Notes: generated from the letters alone by a model not told the origin. A DNA stretch of 64,000 bases from Proteobacteria bacterium SG_bin4 (GCA_002083395.1 LWDH01000045.1:54814-118813), one strand, 5' to 3'; positions 25,188-34,474 are shown, numbered from the stretch's first letter. Program-made: numbers and translations.

Positions 25188-25843
25188 ATACAACTCAATT
25201 GTTCGCCAATCAACTCGATCCGGCACAAGCCACCGTCAACGAAATCTGCCCCGCGGGCGAACCCTGGGCGCACCTCATCAAACAAGGACAAACGTTCCGC
25301 ATCGTCGACCTGGAAGGCAATCAAGCGGTCGATACCCTGTTCTACAATGCGCAAGATGCCCAAGAACGTTACAGCGCCACCGATACCATCAACCGTCAGG
25401 GTCAACTGTACCTGACAACCGGCAGCAAACTCTACTCCAACTTTGGACAAGTCATGCTGACCATCACCGCCGATACCTGCGGCCGCCATGATACCCTGGG
25501 CGGCGCATGCGCCGCGGAGAGCAATACCGTGCGCTACGCATTGGAAAAATTTCCGATGCACAGTTGCCGCGATAATTTTTTGCATGCCTTGGCGCATCAT
25601 CCACTGTGCCAGCAACTCGACATGAGCAAGCGCGACCTGCCGAGCAACATCAATTTCTTCATGAATGTGCCGGTCACCGAGACCGGCGGATTGGAGTTTG
25701 CCGATGGCGTTTCCGCACCCGGCAAATATGTCGAAATGCGTGCAGAAATGGATGTCGTGGTATTGATCTCGAATTGTCCGCAATTGAACAATCCGTGCAA
25801 TGCCTATAACCCGACGCCGATCCGTTTGCTGATCTGGGATTAG
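25184..25843 (+). CDS. DUF1989 protein, carboxyguanidine deiminase-type subunit (second)
   Basis: A 219-residue DUF1989 protein, the partner of the preceding gene, with which it overlaps by four bases (ATGA). Family motifs include EPWAHLIKQGQTFRIVDLEGNQAVDTLFYN (about 26-55), ERYSATDTINRQG near 62-74, TADTCGRHDTLGGACA near 103-118 and NINFFMNV near 162. Both subunits carry conserved Cys, His and Asp positions consistent with a metal or nucleophile site. A 169-base gap, filled by repeat copy B, separates it from the carboxylase gene. Confidence 0.85.
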   Translation: MNTTQLFANQLDPAQATVNEICPAGEPWAHLIKQGQTFRIVDLEGNQAVDTLFYNAQDAQERYSATDTINRQGQLYLTTGSKLYSNFGQVMLTITADTCGRHDTLGGACAAESNTVRYALEKFPMHSCRDNFLHALAHHPLCQQLDMSKRDLPSNINFFMNVPVTETGGLEFADGVSAPGKYVEMRAEMDVVVLISNCPQLNNPCNAYNPTPIRLLIWD

Positions 25844-25850
25844 CTCGCGA

Positions 25851-25994
25851 AGGAGACGCTGATTAATTCTACTAACGAGATGAAGCACGAGGCGCACGGA
25901 ACGCAGCAACCGAGACATATCAACGAGATAGGCAAGGGAGCGAGTACCGCGCAACGAAGTGATTTGCTCGTATAGTCAATTAAGCAGCGTTTCC
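25851..25994 (-). repeat. Copy B of the ~143-bp dispersed repeat
   Basis: A complete copy in minus orientation, with one end AGGAGACGCTGATTAATT and the other AATTAAGCAGCGTTTCC. The inner part CACGGAACGCAGCAACCGAG and GATAGGCAAGGGAGCGAGTA is the reverse complement of the corresponding parts of copies at 29635 and 52531. It sits inside the guanidine gene set, between the second DUF1989 gene and the carboxylase gene. Confidence 0.85.
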
Positions 25995-26011
25995 CCTAAC
26001 GGAGGAACAAT

Positions 26012-29000
26012 ATGTTTAACAAAGTACTGATCGCCAATCGCGGCGCGATCGCGTGCCGCATCATCCGCACGCTGCGCCGGTTGAAAGTAACCAGTGTCGC
26101 GGTATACACCGAAGCCGACGCATTGTCGCAGCATACCGCTGCTGCCGATGAAGCCTATTGCATCGGCGACGGCCTTGCCGCTGAAAGTTATCTGAATGCC
26201 GGCAAGATTCTTGAAATCGCACAAAAAACCGGCGCTGCAGCCATCCACCCCGGTTACGGTTTTCTGAGCGAGAAAGCGGATTTTGCCGAACACTGCGAAA
26301 TGCAGGGAATTCGCTTCATTGGTCCGACACCGCAGCAAATGCGCGATTTCGGTTTGAAACACACCGCTCGGTCGCTGGCAATGGAAAACCAAGTGCCGCT
26401 GCTACCGGGCACCGGTTTGCTGGCCAATTTGGACGAAGCGCTGCACCAAGCGAAACATATCGGTTATCCGGTGATGCTGAAAAGCACCGCTGGCGGCGGC
26501 GGCATCGGCATGCGCTTGTGCTGGAATGCGGATGAATTGAGCGGCGCCTACGAAGCGGTAAAAACGTTAGCGCAAAACAATTTCAAGGATGCCGGTTTGT
26601 TTCTGGAGAAATACGTCGACCGCGCAAGGCATATCGAAGTACAGATTTTCGGTGACGGCCGGGGACAAGTTGTAGCACTGGGCGAACGCGATTGTTCGAT
26701 GCAACGGCGCAACCAGAAAGTCATCGAGGAGACCCCCGCTCCGAATTTGCCACCTTCCCTGCGCCAGGCATTGCTCGATACGGCAGTGCGCCTCGGCAAA
26801 GCGGTGCGCTATCAATCCGCCGGCACGGTGGAGTTCATTGTCGATGCCGTCAGCGGCGAGTTTTATTTTCTTGAAGTGAATACCCGTTTGCAGGTCGAAC
26901 ACGGCGTGACCGAAGAAGTCACCGGCATCGATCTGGTCGAATGGATGGTGCGGCAAGCCGCCGGCGATCTGCCGCCGCTCGATTCTTTTGACATTAAACC
27001 CAGCGGCGCTTCGATTCAGGCGCGGGTTTACGCCGAGAATCCGGCCAGGGATTTTCAGCCGTCGAGCGGCACGTTGACCGCCGTGGAATTCGCTGCAACC
27101 GCGCGCGTCGAAACCTGGGTTGAACGTGGCACCGAGATATCGGCGTATTACGATCCGATGCTGGCAAAAATCATCGTGCATGCACCCGACCGGGAAACCG
27201 CCAGAATCAAACTGTTGGCCGCATTGCAGCAAACCGCGCTGCACGGCATCGAAACCAATCTCGATTATCTCCGGCAAATTCTGCAAAGTGCGGCTTTCTG
27301 CAACGGTGAATCGACCACGCAGTTCCTTAACGGTTTTCATTACCGCACGCACACCATCGACATTCTGAACCCTGGCGTGCAAACCACGATTCAAGACTAT
27401 CCGGGACGGATCGGTTACTGGAATGTCGGTGTGCCACCGTCCGGGCCGATGGACAATCTGGCTTTCCGCTTGGCCAACCGCTTAGTGAACAACCTCGACA
27501 ACTGTACCGGACTGGAAATCACCATCGCCGGTCCGGTATTGCGGTTTAATTGCGACAGTATCATCGCCGTTTGCGGCGCACCGATGGATGTACTGCTCGA
27601 CAGCGAGCCGCTGGCGCAATGGCAAGCACATTCGGTCAAAGCGGATGCAGTCCTGCAGCTCGGCAAAATCCGGCAAGCCGGCAGCCGGGCTTATCTGGCA
27701 GTACACGGAGGCTTCGAAGTGCCGGATTACCTCGGTAGCAAAGCCACGTTTACGCTCGGACAATTCGGCGGGCACGCTGGCCGCGCGCTGCGTGCTGGCG
27801 ATGTGTTGCACGTCCCGCCACTACCAAAATCGTGCCCAGCAATGTTGCAACGGCTACCGAGTGATTCGATTCCTCACTACAGCAACCACTGGGAAATTGC
27901 AGTATTGTACGGCCCGCACGGCGCGCCGGACTTCTTTACCGAATCCGATATCGAGCAATTCTTTGCCGCGGAATGGAAAGTGCATCACAATTCCAGCCGT
28001 ACCGGCGTGCGCCTGATCGGACCGAAACCGCAATGGGCGCGAACCGATGGCGGTGAAGCCGGATTGCATCCTTCCAACATCCATGACAATGCCTACGCCA
28101 TCGGCGCGGTCGATTTCACCGGCGATATGCCGATCATCCTTGGCCCCGACGGCCCCAGTCTCGGCGGCTTCGTTTGTCCGGTAACCGTGGCGCACGCGGA
28201 ACTCTGGAAAATCGGGCAACTCCGCCCCGGCGACAGCCTCCGCTTCTACCCGGTGTCAATTGAATACGCCAGCCGGCTGGAGCAGCAGCAAAATCACTTG
28301 ATCGAACAACTCGGCAACAATTTCCGGGAAACGCTTCCGCCCGCCAACCGGCAACTGGAACACCCGGTATTGCATCGCATTGCCGCTAGCGATCACCAAT
28401 TGGAAGTGGTGTATCGTCAATCCGGCGACAAATATTTGCTGATCGAATACGGCCCGCCGGTTCTCGATCTGAATTTGCGTTTCCGCGTGCATGCGTTGAT
28501 GAATTGGCTGCAACAACACATCGACGTGCATGAATTGCACGGCATCGTCGATCTGACCCCCGGTATCCGCTCGCTGCAGATTCATTTCGATTCGATCCGG
28601 CTGCCGCGCGATGCGCTGCTGCAACAATTGATTGCCGCCGAAAAGCAATTACCCGCGATTGCCGAGATGGAAGTACCTTCACGCATTATCCACCTGCCGT
28701 TATCGTGGGACGACGCCGCGACGCGGCTGGCGATCGACAAATACATGCAATCGGTGCGGCGCGATGCGCCCTGGTGTCCGAGCAATATCGAATTCATACG
28801 CCGCATCAATGGCTTGGATAGTATTGACGAAGTCCGTGATATTGTGTTCTCCGCCAGTTATCTGGTGATGGGATTGGGTGATGTGTATCTCGGCGCGCCG
28901 GTTGCTACGCCCCTCGATCCACGCCACCGGCTGGTCACTACCAAGTACAATCCGGCGCGCACCTGGACACCGGAAAATGCCGTCGGCATCGGTGGCGCGT

Positions 29001-29635
29001 ATCTGTGCGTGTACGGCATGGAAGGTCCGGGCGGTTATCAGTTCGTCGGACGCACCGTGCAAATGTGGAATCGTTACCGTCAAACCGCCGACTTCAAGGA
29101 AGATAAACCTTGGTTATTACGCTTCTTTGATCAAATCCGCTTTTATCCGGTCAACGAAAATGAATTGTTGGCATTGCGCAAAGATTTCATCAGCGGACAT
29201 TTCAAACTGAATACCGAAGACACCGTACTGGATCTGAAGCAGTACAACAACTTCTTAAAGCAACACGCGGACAGCATCCATGCATTCAAGACCAAGCAAA
29301 AAGCCGCGTTTGAAGCCGAGCGTCAACGCTGGGCTGAAAACCAGCAAGCATCGACGATCAATGAGGATGTGCTGGAAGAAGCCGGCAGCCAAAGCGAGCT
29401 GGACTTGCCGGATGGCGCTCAACTCATCAGTTCTCAAGTGACCGGCACTGTCTGGAAACTGTTAGTGAAGGAAAACGAATCGATCGAAGCGGGAAAACCG
29501 CTGGCGATCATTGAATCCATGAAAATGGAATTTACGGTTGAATCCCCCGTTAGCGGAAAAATCCGCCAAATTTTTTGCCAGCAAGGCAGTTACATCGCCG
29601 CCGGCCAAACGCTCATGATCGTGCAGGAAGCTTAG
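26012..29635 (+). CDS. Biotin-dependent guanidine (urea-type) carboxylase
   Basis: A 1207-residue, single-chain biotin enzyme of the urea carboxylase family. Residues 1-445 are a biotin carboxylase with ATP-grasp loop KSTAGGGGIGMRLC (about 154-167) and EVNTRLQVEHGVTEE (about 289-303). Residues ~450-1110 are the carboxyltransferase, containing KipA/KipI (AHS2, AHS1)-like parts. The C-terminal lipoyl-like domain carries the biotin lysine K1171 in ESMKMEF. It would carboxylate guanidine to carboxyguanidine for the DUF1989 deiminase. Urea cannot be excluded as a substrate from sequence alone; the riboswitch and the DUF1989 pair favour guanidine. Allophanate hydrolase, needed to finish the pathway, is not in the window. 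GGAGGA precedes the ATG at 26012. Confidence 0.9.
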   Translation: MFNKVLIANRGAIACRIIRTLRRLKVTSVAVYTEADALSQHTAAADEAYCIGDGLAAESYLNAGKILEIAQKTGAAAIHPGYGFLSEKADFAEHCEMQGIRFIGPTPQQMRDFGLKHTARSLAMENQVPLLPGTGLLANLDEALHQAKHIGYPVMLKSTAGGGGIGMRLCWNADELSGAYEAVKTLAQNNFKDAGLFLEKYVDRARHIEVQIFGDGRGQVVALGERDCSMQRRNQKVIEETPAPNLPPSLRQALLDTAVRLGKAVRYQSAGTVEFIVDAVSGEFYFLEVNTRLQVEHGVTEEVTGIDLVEWMVRQAAGDLPPLDSFDIKPSGASIQARVYAENPARDFQPSSGTLTAVEFAATARVETWVERGTEISAYYDPMLAKIIVHAPDRETARIKLLAALQQTALHGIETNLDYLRQILQSAAFCNGESTTQFLNGFHYRTHTIDILNPGVQTTIQDYPGRIGYWNVGVPPSGPMDNLAFRLANRLVNNLDNCTGLEITIAGPVLRFNCDSIIAVCGAPMDVLLDSEPLAQWQAHSVKADAVLQLGKIRQAGSRAYLAVHGGFEVPDYLGSKATFTLGQFGGHAGRALRAGDVLHVPPLPKSCPAMLQRLPSDSIPHYSNHWEIAVLYGPHGAPDFFTESDIEQFFAAEWKVHHNSSRTGVRLIGPKPQWARTDGGEAGLHPSNIHDNAYAIGAVDFTGDMPIILGPDGPSLGGFVCPVTVAHAELWKIGQLRPGDSLRFYPVSIEYASRLEQQQNHLIEQLGNNFRETLPPANRQLEHPVLHRIAASDHQLEVVYRQSGDKYLLIEYGPPVLDLNLRFRVHALMNWLQQHIDVHELHGIVDLTPGIRSLQIHFDSIRLPRDALLQQLIAAEKQLPAIAEMEVPSRIIHLPLSWDDAATRLAIDKYMQSVRRDAPWCPSNIEFIRRINGLDSIDEVRDIVFSASYLVMGLGDVYLGAPVATPLDPRHRLVTTKYNPARTWTPENAVGIGGAYLCVYGMEGPGGYQFVGRTVQMWNRYRQTADFKEDKPWLLRFFDQIRFYPVNENELLALRKDFISGHFKLNTEDTVLDLKQYNNFLKQHADSIHAFKTKQKAAFEAERQRWAENQQASTINEDVLEEAGSQSELDLPDGAQLISSQVTGTVWKLLVKENESIEAGKPLAIIESMKMEFTVESPVSGKIRQIFCQQGSYIAAGQTLMIVQEA

Positions 29636-29778
29636 GGAAGCGCTGATTCATTGACTATACGAGCGAGTCACTTCTTTGCACGGCGCTCGCTCCCTCGCCT
29701 ATCTTGTTGATAGGCCTTGGTTGCTGCGTTCCGTGCGCCTTGTGCTTCATCTCACCCGACGAATTAATTCGCGTTTCC
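29635..29778 (+). repeat. Copy C of the ~143-bp dispersed repeat
   Basis: A complete plus-orientation copy beginning on the last base of the carboxylase stop codon (GGGAAGCGCTGATTCATTGAC) and ending GAATTAATTCGCGTTTCC. Inner blocks CTCGCCTATCTTGTTGATAG and GGTTGCTGCGTTCCGTGCG match copy D closely. With copy B it flanks the carboxylase gene in opposite orientation. Confidence 0.85.
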
Positions 29779-29919
29779 TTCACGTCCATTTCCAGACTCC
29801 GCACTGTTTTTCCCGAGTAAAAAACGTCTCGCGCAGCGATAACCGGCGTTATTGAATCATTCTAAAAAAAGATAACCTTTTACAGCGTTATTCAGCCATT
29901 GCGGGCTACCGATACTTCC

Positions 29920-29925
29920 TATAAT
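29920..29925 (+). promoter_or_regulatory. Possible -10 element before the HDOD gene
   Basis: A TATAAT hexamer lies 144 bases before the ATG at 30070. No convincing -35 is seen at 16-18 bases. The remainder of 29779-30069 holds no gene or other structure I can support. Confidence 0.25.
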
Positions 29926-30069
29926 GGATAGCGTGATCATAGTCTCTCGAAACGTGATGAGTCGTCCGGAGGTGCATTACAACCAGCCCTGAACAACGGC
30001 GATTCCATCATGATGGACCATCCGCAACGGATTACGTTTATTGGCTATCTTTTTAAATAGGTTTTAAAA

Positions 30070-30984
30070 ATGAGTGAAATCGCATTGACCGAAGTGAATA
30101 ACTCGCCGAATGGGCGCACACTTTCCAACAGTTCAGACTTGCAAAAATCCCTGGAGCGGATTCATGAACTCCCTGCAATGCCGGCCATCGCCAGAAAAAT
30201 GCTGGCATTACCGCTCAATACCGATGAAGGTGAAGCACAATTGTTGAAATTGATCGCACAGGATCCGCAAATCTCGGCGCGCATCATCGGCTTATCCAAT
30301 GCTTCCTTATTCGGTGCTCCGGGCATGATTTCCTCCATCAGCGATGCGGCGATGCGCCTTGGATTAACACAGATTAAAGCGGTTGCGATTGGCATGGCCA
30401 CGATCGCGGCATTTTCCAAAGCGGCGGAGGGAAAGTTCAAAGCGTCGGATCTTTGGGCGCATAGCCTTGCCATCGCTTCCGCGATGCGCACCATCGCCCG
30501 GTATATGCCGGCACGGCAGCGCCCGATGGAAGATCAGATATTCCTGGCCGGATTGCTGCATGACATTGGCTACAATGTTCTCAGTTTTATCGCCAAAGAC
30601 CTCAGCAACGTTCTATACGAGAAACTGAATACGCCAGGCGAGGCCTCACTGCTTGAAATCGAGCGAGAACTACTCGGCACGCATCACGGAGAAATCGGCG
30701 CGCAACTCGGCGCGCACTGGGGATTACCGACAGAAATCATCACCGTAATCCGCTATCATCATACCCCGGACCACCCTGATGCTGCGGATGTTCAACCGTT
30801 AGTCAAACTCGCCTATATTGCCGAAAAATTGCTGCCGGATTTTGCCTTTGTAGAACATGCAGTTCACGAAGTTACCGAACAGGAATGGAATCAACTGGGC
30901 ATAGACCCGGGTAAAGCCGGCAAAATCCTGGAAGAAATCGGAGCTGTTGCGGCGCAAGCGAAGCAGCTTGCCAATGCGGCCTAA
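30070..30984 (+). CDS. HDOD domain signalling protein
   Basis: A 304-residue cytosolic protein with an HDOD domain (about 25-235), a relative of HD phosphohydrolases that usually lacks the catalytic metal set and acts in signalling or motility control. The start of the domain reads HELPAMPAIARKMLAL (about 33-48) followed by IAQDPQISARIIGLSNAS. A GLLHDIGYNVL segment (about 161-171) keeps one His-Asp pair. The C-terminus is a helical extension. There is no fused receiver or GGDEF/EAL domain. It is a single gene flanked by long spacers, and its partner is unknown. Confidence 0.85.
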   Translation: MSEIALTEVNNSPNGRTLSNSSDLQKSLERIHELPAMPAIARKMLALPLNTDEGEAQLLKLIAQDPQISARIIGLSNASLFGAPGMISSISDAAMRLGLTQIKAVAIGMATIAAFSKAAEGKFKASDLWAHSLAIASAMRTIARYMPARQRPMEDQIFLAGLLHDIGYNVLSFIAKDLSNVLYEKLNTPGEASLLEIERELLGTHHGEIGAQLGAHWGLPTEIITVIRYHHTPDHPDAADVQPLVKLAYIAEKLLPDFAFVEHAVHEVTEQEWNQLGIDPGKAGKILEEIGAVAAQAKQLANAA

Positions 30985-31096
30985 TTGTTCAATCTGAACA
31001 GATTCTTAAGTTCAATCGATTTGTTTTTCCGAAATCAGTCACTGCATTCACTTGCATCAGCACTGGTTAATCAATCACTCATCAGGAAACAACCCA

Positions 31097-31378
31097 ATGA
31101 GAAAAAGCAATCAGCGGACTTCTGTTATGCAAATCCTGTTTTTTGTTTTCCTCGTTACGGCCACCGCTATGATGACTACGCCAATTCACGCGGCATCGTT
31201 GCAAATGCCGGTATCCGCCAGTTCGGGCGCCACAAAATCCTTAGGCGTACAGTTGGATGTTGATTCGAGTACTTATACGCTTTCCGGCCCCTCACCGACA
31301 GCGTCAAACAGTCCCAGCCAAAACCCGGTGGTTAAAGCGCGCGGCATAAAACTCACGCACAGACCGGCTCCCTGGTGA
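31097..31378 (+). CDS. Small secreted hypothetical protein
   Basis: A 93-residue protein with a basic start, a hydrophobic stretch and a likely signal peptidase I site after HAAS (about residue 33). The mature part is low in complexity, rich in Ser, Pro and Thr, and ends KARGIKLTHRPAPW. No family is recognised. The start at 31097 (MRKSNQR) is chosen over 31052 because it gives a normal signal peptide; no strong ribosome binding site is seen. Confidence 0.5.
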   Translation: MRKSNQRTSVMQILFFVFLVTATAMMTTPIHAASLQMPVSASSGATKSLGVQLDVDSSTYTLSGPSPTASNSPSQNPVVKARGIKLTHRPAPW

Positions 31379-31605
31379 TGCGTCGCCATAATGTTTTTCA
31401 TGAAGATAATGGCATGATGGAATTGGTGAGGATTCTGCCGTCATCCGGAAATCATCAATCCTCACAGAAGAAACATGGGCATTAATATTTTGGAATAACT
31501 TCTGAAAAACAGTCCAAGTTCGTAGATCAATGAATTTGGCCTGTTTTCTGATTAGCTTATTTTTCTGAGTTTCATTAGTGCTGGCGATATAAAAAATCTA
31601 ACCTC

Positions 31606-31980
31606 CTACCCATTCTGCTTCGATGCATACACATACCCCCCAATCGCCCCGACAATCACACCCAGTGGCGCGGCAATAAAGATCCCGATCATCGGTCCTT
31701 GGCTGGTATCCTTAGCGACAACCATGGGGCCGAGAAATCCGACGGTAAAAAACAAGCCGCCCAAAAGTAACGCGCCACCGGCAATCGCCATCAGCGTGCC
31801 GGTTTTTTTGCCAGAGATCAGTATCCAGGCAAACCACGCCGCCAGCGCGGCGCAGCCTGATGAAACAGCTACGCTCAGCCAGGGTGCAAAACTGGTGGTA
31901 ATCGTTAACATGGTATGGATAAAAAACAATACCGTTAGAAACATCAGCAGGGATACAATCGGTTTTAGAATTTGAAACAT
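31606..31980 (-). CDS. Small integral membrane protein
   Basis: A 124-residue protein with about four hydrophobic segments (roughly residues 9-29, 37-57, 63-86 and 97-118) joined by short loops, one with the basic GKKTG. The glycine-rich last helix (GIFIAAPLGVIVGAIGGYVYA) suggests packing in a small oligomeric membrane protein. No family is recognised. It is divergent from the PhoX-like gene across 88 bases. Confidence 0.65.
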   Translation of the reverse strand: MFQILKPIVSLLMFLTVLFFIHTMLTITTSFAPWLSVAVSSGCAALAAWFAWILISGKKTGTLMAIAGGALLLGGLFFTVGFLGPMVVAKDTSQGPMIGIFIAAPLGVIVGAIGGYVYASKQNG

Positions 31981-32068
31981 GGCCGGGTGCTTTCATCAAA
32001 GGAGTCATTAACAGCATCGCATTGTAAACTATCTCACCGAGCGGCGGGATTAACCCCGAGGTTAAGGC

Positions 32069-33241
32069 ATGAATACATTCAATACAGATCGGCGCGCCTT
32101 GTTGCAATACAGCTTCCTGAGCCTGGGCGCTTTCGCCGGTAGCGCGTTGTTACCATCATTAAGCAGTGCGGCAGCACTTAACGCACTGTTGACTTCGCAG
32201 CGCGAGCTGTTGCCGCCGGATCAAAACGGCGTGCGCTTGCCCGCGGGGTTCACGTCTCGCATCGTGGCGCGCTCCGGTCAAAAAATTTTTGACTATGCCT
32301 GGCACGCCGCGCCCGATGGCGGCGCGACTTTTGCGACCGAGGACGGCGGCTGGATTTATGTTTCCAATAGCGAACTGGATCATCAAGCGGGTGGCGCAGG
32401 TGCATTGCGCTTCAATGCCGCCGGTGACATTGCCGATGCCTATCCGATCCTGCAGCATACCAACCGCAATTGTGCCGGCGGACATACGCCGTGGCAAACC
32501 TGGTTATCGTGCGAGGAAACCGATAACGGCCGGGTCTGGGAATGCGATCCGTTTGGCCGCAATGCGGCGCAAGTGAGAAACGCATTGGGAGTTTTCAAGC
32601 ATGAAGCAGTGGCGGTCGACACCCAGAATAAGCAACTCTACCTGACTGAAGATCAAACCGACGGCTGCCTGTACCGGTATACCGCCCATTCTTTTGATCG
32701 TGCGGGCCATCCCAGTCTCGATGACGGATTTCTGGAAGTCGCCGAAGTCATCGACGGACGGGTTGGCTCAATCCACTGGCATAAGCTTCCCGATCCTTTG
32801 GCGATCAAAATACCGACACGCCGGCAAGTTCCCGCCAGTACCCGGTTTAACGGCGGTGAAGGCATCTGGTATCACCAAGGCGTTGTTTACTTTACCACCA
32901 AAGGCGATAACCGGGTGTGGGCTTACGATGTTCAGCAAAACCGGATTTCCGTGCTGTATAACGCATCGCTTTATCTGTCACCGGTATTAACCGGTGTCGA
33001 CAATATCACCGGTAATGCTGCCGGTGAATTATTGGTTGCCGAGGACGGCGGCGATATGCAAATCGTGGTTTTAACGCACGGCAAGGTATTGCCCTTGCTG
33101 CAATTGACTGGTCATGATGGCTCGGAGATCACCGGTCCGGCGTTCAGCCCCGGCGGCTCACGGTTATATTTCAGCTCGCAGCGCGGCGCCAGCGGAAAAG
33201 CGGACGGCGGCATGACATTCGAAATCACCGGACCGTTCTGA
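32069..33241 (+). CDS. PhoX/DUF839 family exported protein
   Basis: A 390-residue protein with a twin-arginine signal (TDRRALLQYSFLSLGAFAG at about 6-24) and the beta-propeller of the PhoX/DUF839 family. Typical segments are GGATFATEDGGWIYVSNSE (about 84-102), NCAGGHTPWQTWLSCEET (about 134-151), KHEAVAVDTQNKQLYLTED (about 173-192), FNGGEGIWYHQG near 264-275 and LLVAEDGG near 319. PhoX phosphatases are calcium- and iron-dependent and act on phosphate esters in the periplasm; this shorter form may be an unassigned relative. A MITE begins six bases after its stop. Confidence 0.82.
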   Translation: MNTFNTDRRALLQYSFLSLGAFAGSALLPSLSSAAALNALLTSQRELLPPDQNGVRLPAGFTSRIVARSGQKIFDYAWHAAPDGGATFATEDGGWIYVSNSELDHQAGGAGALRFNAAGDIADAYPILQHTNRNCAGGHTPWQTWLSCEETDNGRVWECDPFGRNAAQVRNALGVFKHEAVAVDTQNKQLYLTEDQTDGCLYRYTAHSFDRAGHPSLDDGFLEVAEVIDGRVGSIHWHKLPDPLAIKIPTRRQVPASTRFNGGEGIWYHQGVVYFTTKGDNRVWAYDVQQNRISVLYNASLYLSPVLTGVDNITGNAAGELLVAEDGGDMQIVVLTHGKVLPLLQLTGHDGSEITGPAFSPGGSRLYFSSQRGASGKADGGMTFEITGPF

Positions 33242-33247
33242 TGATTT

Positions 33248-33388
33248 GAGACCTTTGCACGGTGTCATGAGCGATACGAGAATAAGGCAAAAATTTGCGA
33301 AAAAGCGGAGTTTACACGGGGTAAATGAGCATTTTTCGCGAATTTTTAACGCAATTATCGTGCCGCGTAGTAACCGTGCAAAGGTCTC
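33248..33388. mobile_element. 141-bp MITE with perfect terminal repeats and 5-bp target duplication
   Basis: The left end GAGACCTTTGCACGGT and the right end ACCGTGCAAAGGTCTC are exact 16-bp inverted repeats. The element is flanked on both sides by GATTT (33243-33247 and 33389-33393), a likely target-site duplication. It encodes no transposase. The termini resemble those of IS5-superfamily elements, so mobilisation by such an IS elsewhere in the genome is inferred. It lies between the PhoX-like gene and cbpA. Confidence 0.85.
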
Positions 33389-33526
33389 GATTTATTGCCC
33401 GGCTTCCCGGCTCTTGATAAATCCAGGTCATGCACCCATGTAGCAATCATCCTGTACGAAGGAAACGCTATCATCAAACAGCAGCAATTGACATAGAATA
33501 ACGGCGGTATAAACGGGGGTATCGAT

Positions 33527-34471
33527 TTGGAATTCAAAGATTACTATCAAACGCTCGGCGTTCCCCGCGACGCCTCGGCGGATGACATCAAGAAAGCGTT
33601 CCGCCGCTTGGCGCGCAAATATCATCCCGACGTTTCCAAGGAAACGGACGCCGAGCACAAAATGAAAGAAGTCAACGAAGCTTACACAGTGTTATCCGAC
33701 CCGGAAAAGCGCGCGGCTTATGATCAATTGGGTCAGCGCGGTTTTCAGGCTGGCAGCGATTTCCAGCCGCCGCCCGGCTGGGACGCGAATTTCGAGTTTA
33801 GCGGACGCGGTTTCAGCGGTGCGCAAGCAGCGGATTTCAGCGATTTCTTTGCGGAATTATTCGGCCACGGTATGGGTAGCGGTACGCGTCATGCGCATCA
33901 GCGCATGCGCGGCGAAGATCATCATGCCAAAATCATGCTTGATCTGGAAGACAGCTATCGCGGCGCTACCCGCAGCATCGCCTTGCGCATGCCGAAACTC
34001 GATAACCAAGGACGGCCGGTACTTTCCGAGCATACATTGAATGTCCGCATTCCCAAAGGCGTGCATGCCGGCCAGGTAATACGGCTGGCCGGACAAGGCG
34101 CGCCGGGACATGCCGGCGAGCCCGCCGGCGACTTGTTCCTGGAAGTCCAGTTCAAGCCGCATAGCCGCTACCGCATCGAAGGCAAGGATATCCATATCAC
34201 CTTGCCGGTTACACCTTGGGAAGCGGCATTGGGTGCAACCGTCAAAGTGCCGGTGCCGGACGGCCTGGTCGAAGTGCGTGTCCCGGAAAACTCGCAAAGC
34301 GGCCGCAAACTCCGCTTAAAAGGCCGCGGCATCCCCGCCGCTACGCCAGGCGATCTCTATTTGATACTGGAAGTGGTGCTGCCGCCTGCCGCAACGGAAA
34401 AGGCACGTGAGTTTTACCAAAATATGGCGCGGGAGCTTGCATTTGATCCGCGCCAGCATCTGGGAGTCTAA
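33527..34471 (+). CDS. cbpA: Curved DNA-binding protein / DnaJ-class co-chaperone CbpA
   Basis: A 314-residue J-domain protein. The J domain (about 3-70) has the HPD motif at 33-35 (KYHPDVSKE) and is followed by a Gly/Phe-rich linker (about 75-115) without a zinc-finger, then two DnaJ C-terminal beta domains (about 130-305). This is the type II (CbpA) layout. It stimulates DnaK ATPase and may bind curved DNA. A TTG start is used at 33527, preceded by a GGGGGT-type site. The cbpM gene follows after three bases, confirming the identity. Confidence 0.92.
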   Translation: MEFKDYYQTLGVPRDASADDIKKAFRRLARKYHPDVSKETDAEHKMKEVNEAYTVLSDPEKRAAYDQLGQRGFQAGSDFQPPPGWDANFEFSGRGFSGAQAADFSDFFAELFGHGMGSGTRHAHQRMRGEDHHAKIMLDLEDSYRGATRSIALRMPKLDNQGRPVLSEHTLNVRIPKGVHAGQVIRLAGQGAPGHAGEPAGDLFLEVQFKPHSRYRIEGKDIHITLPVTPWEAALGATVKVPVPDGLVEVRVPENSQSGRKLRLKGRGIPAATPGDLYLILEVVLPPAATEKAREFYQNMARELAFDPRQHLGV

Positions 34472-34474
34472 GCT

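Noticed and set aside
26567..27394. 275-codon minus-strand frame opposite the carboxylase gene, and similar frames at 25166-25954 and 24546-25160
   Set aside because: All overlap well-supported genes and show no domain, signal or start context.
26012..29635. Plain urea carboxylase assignment
   Set aside because: The riboswitch and two DUF1989 genes point to guanidine; no urea-specific neighbour such as allophanate hydrolase or urea ABC transporter is present.
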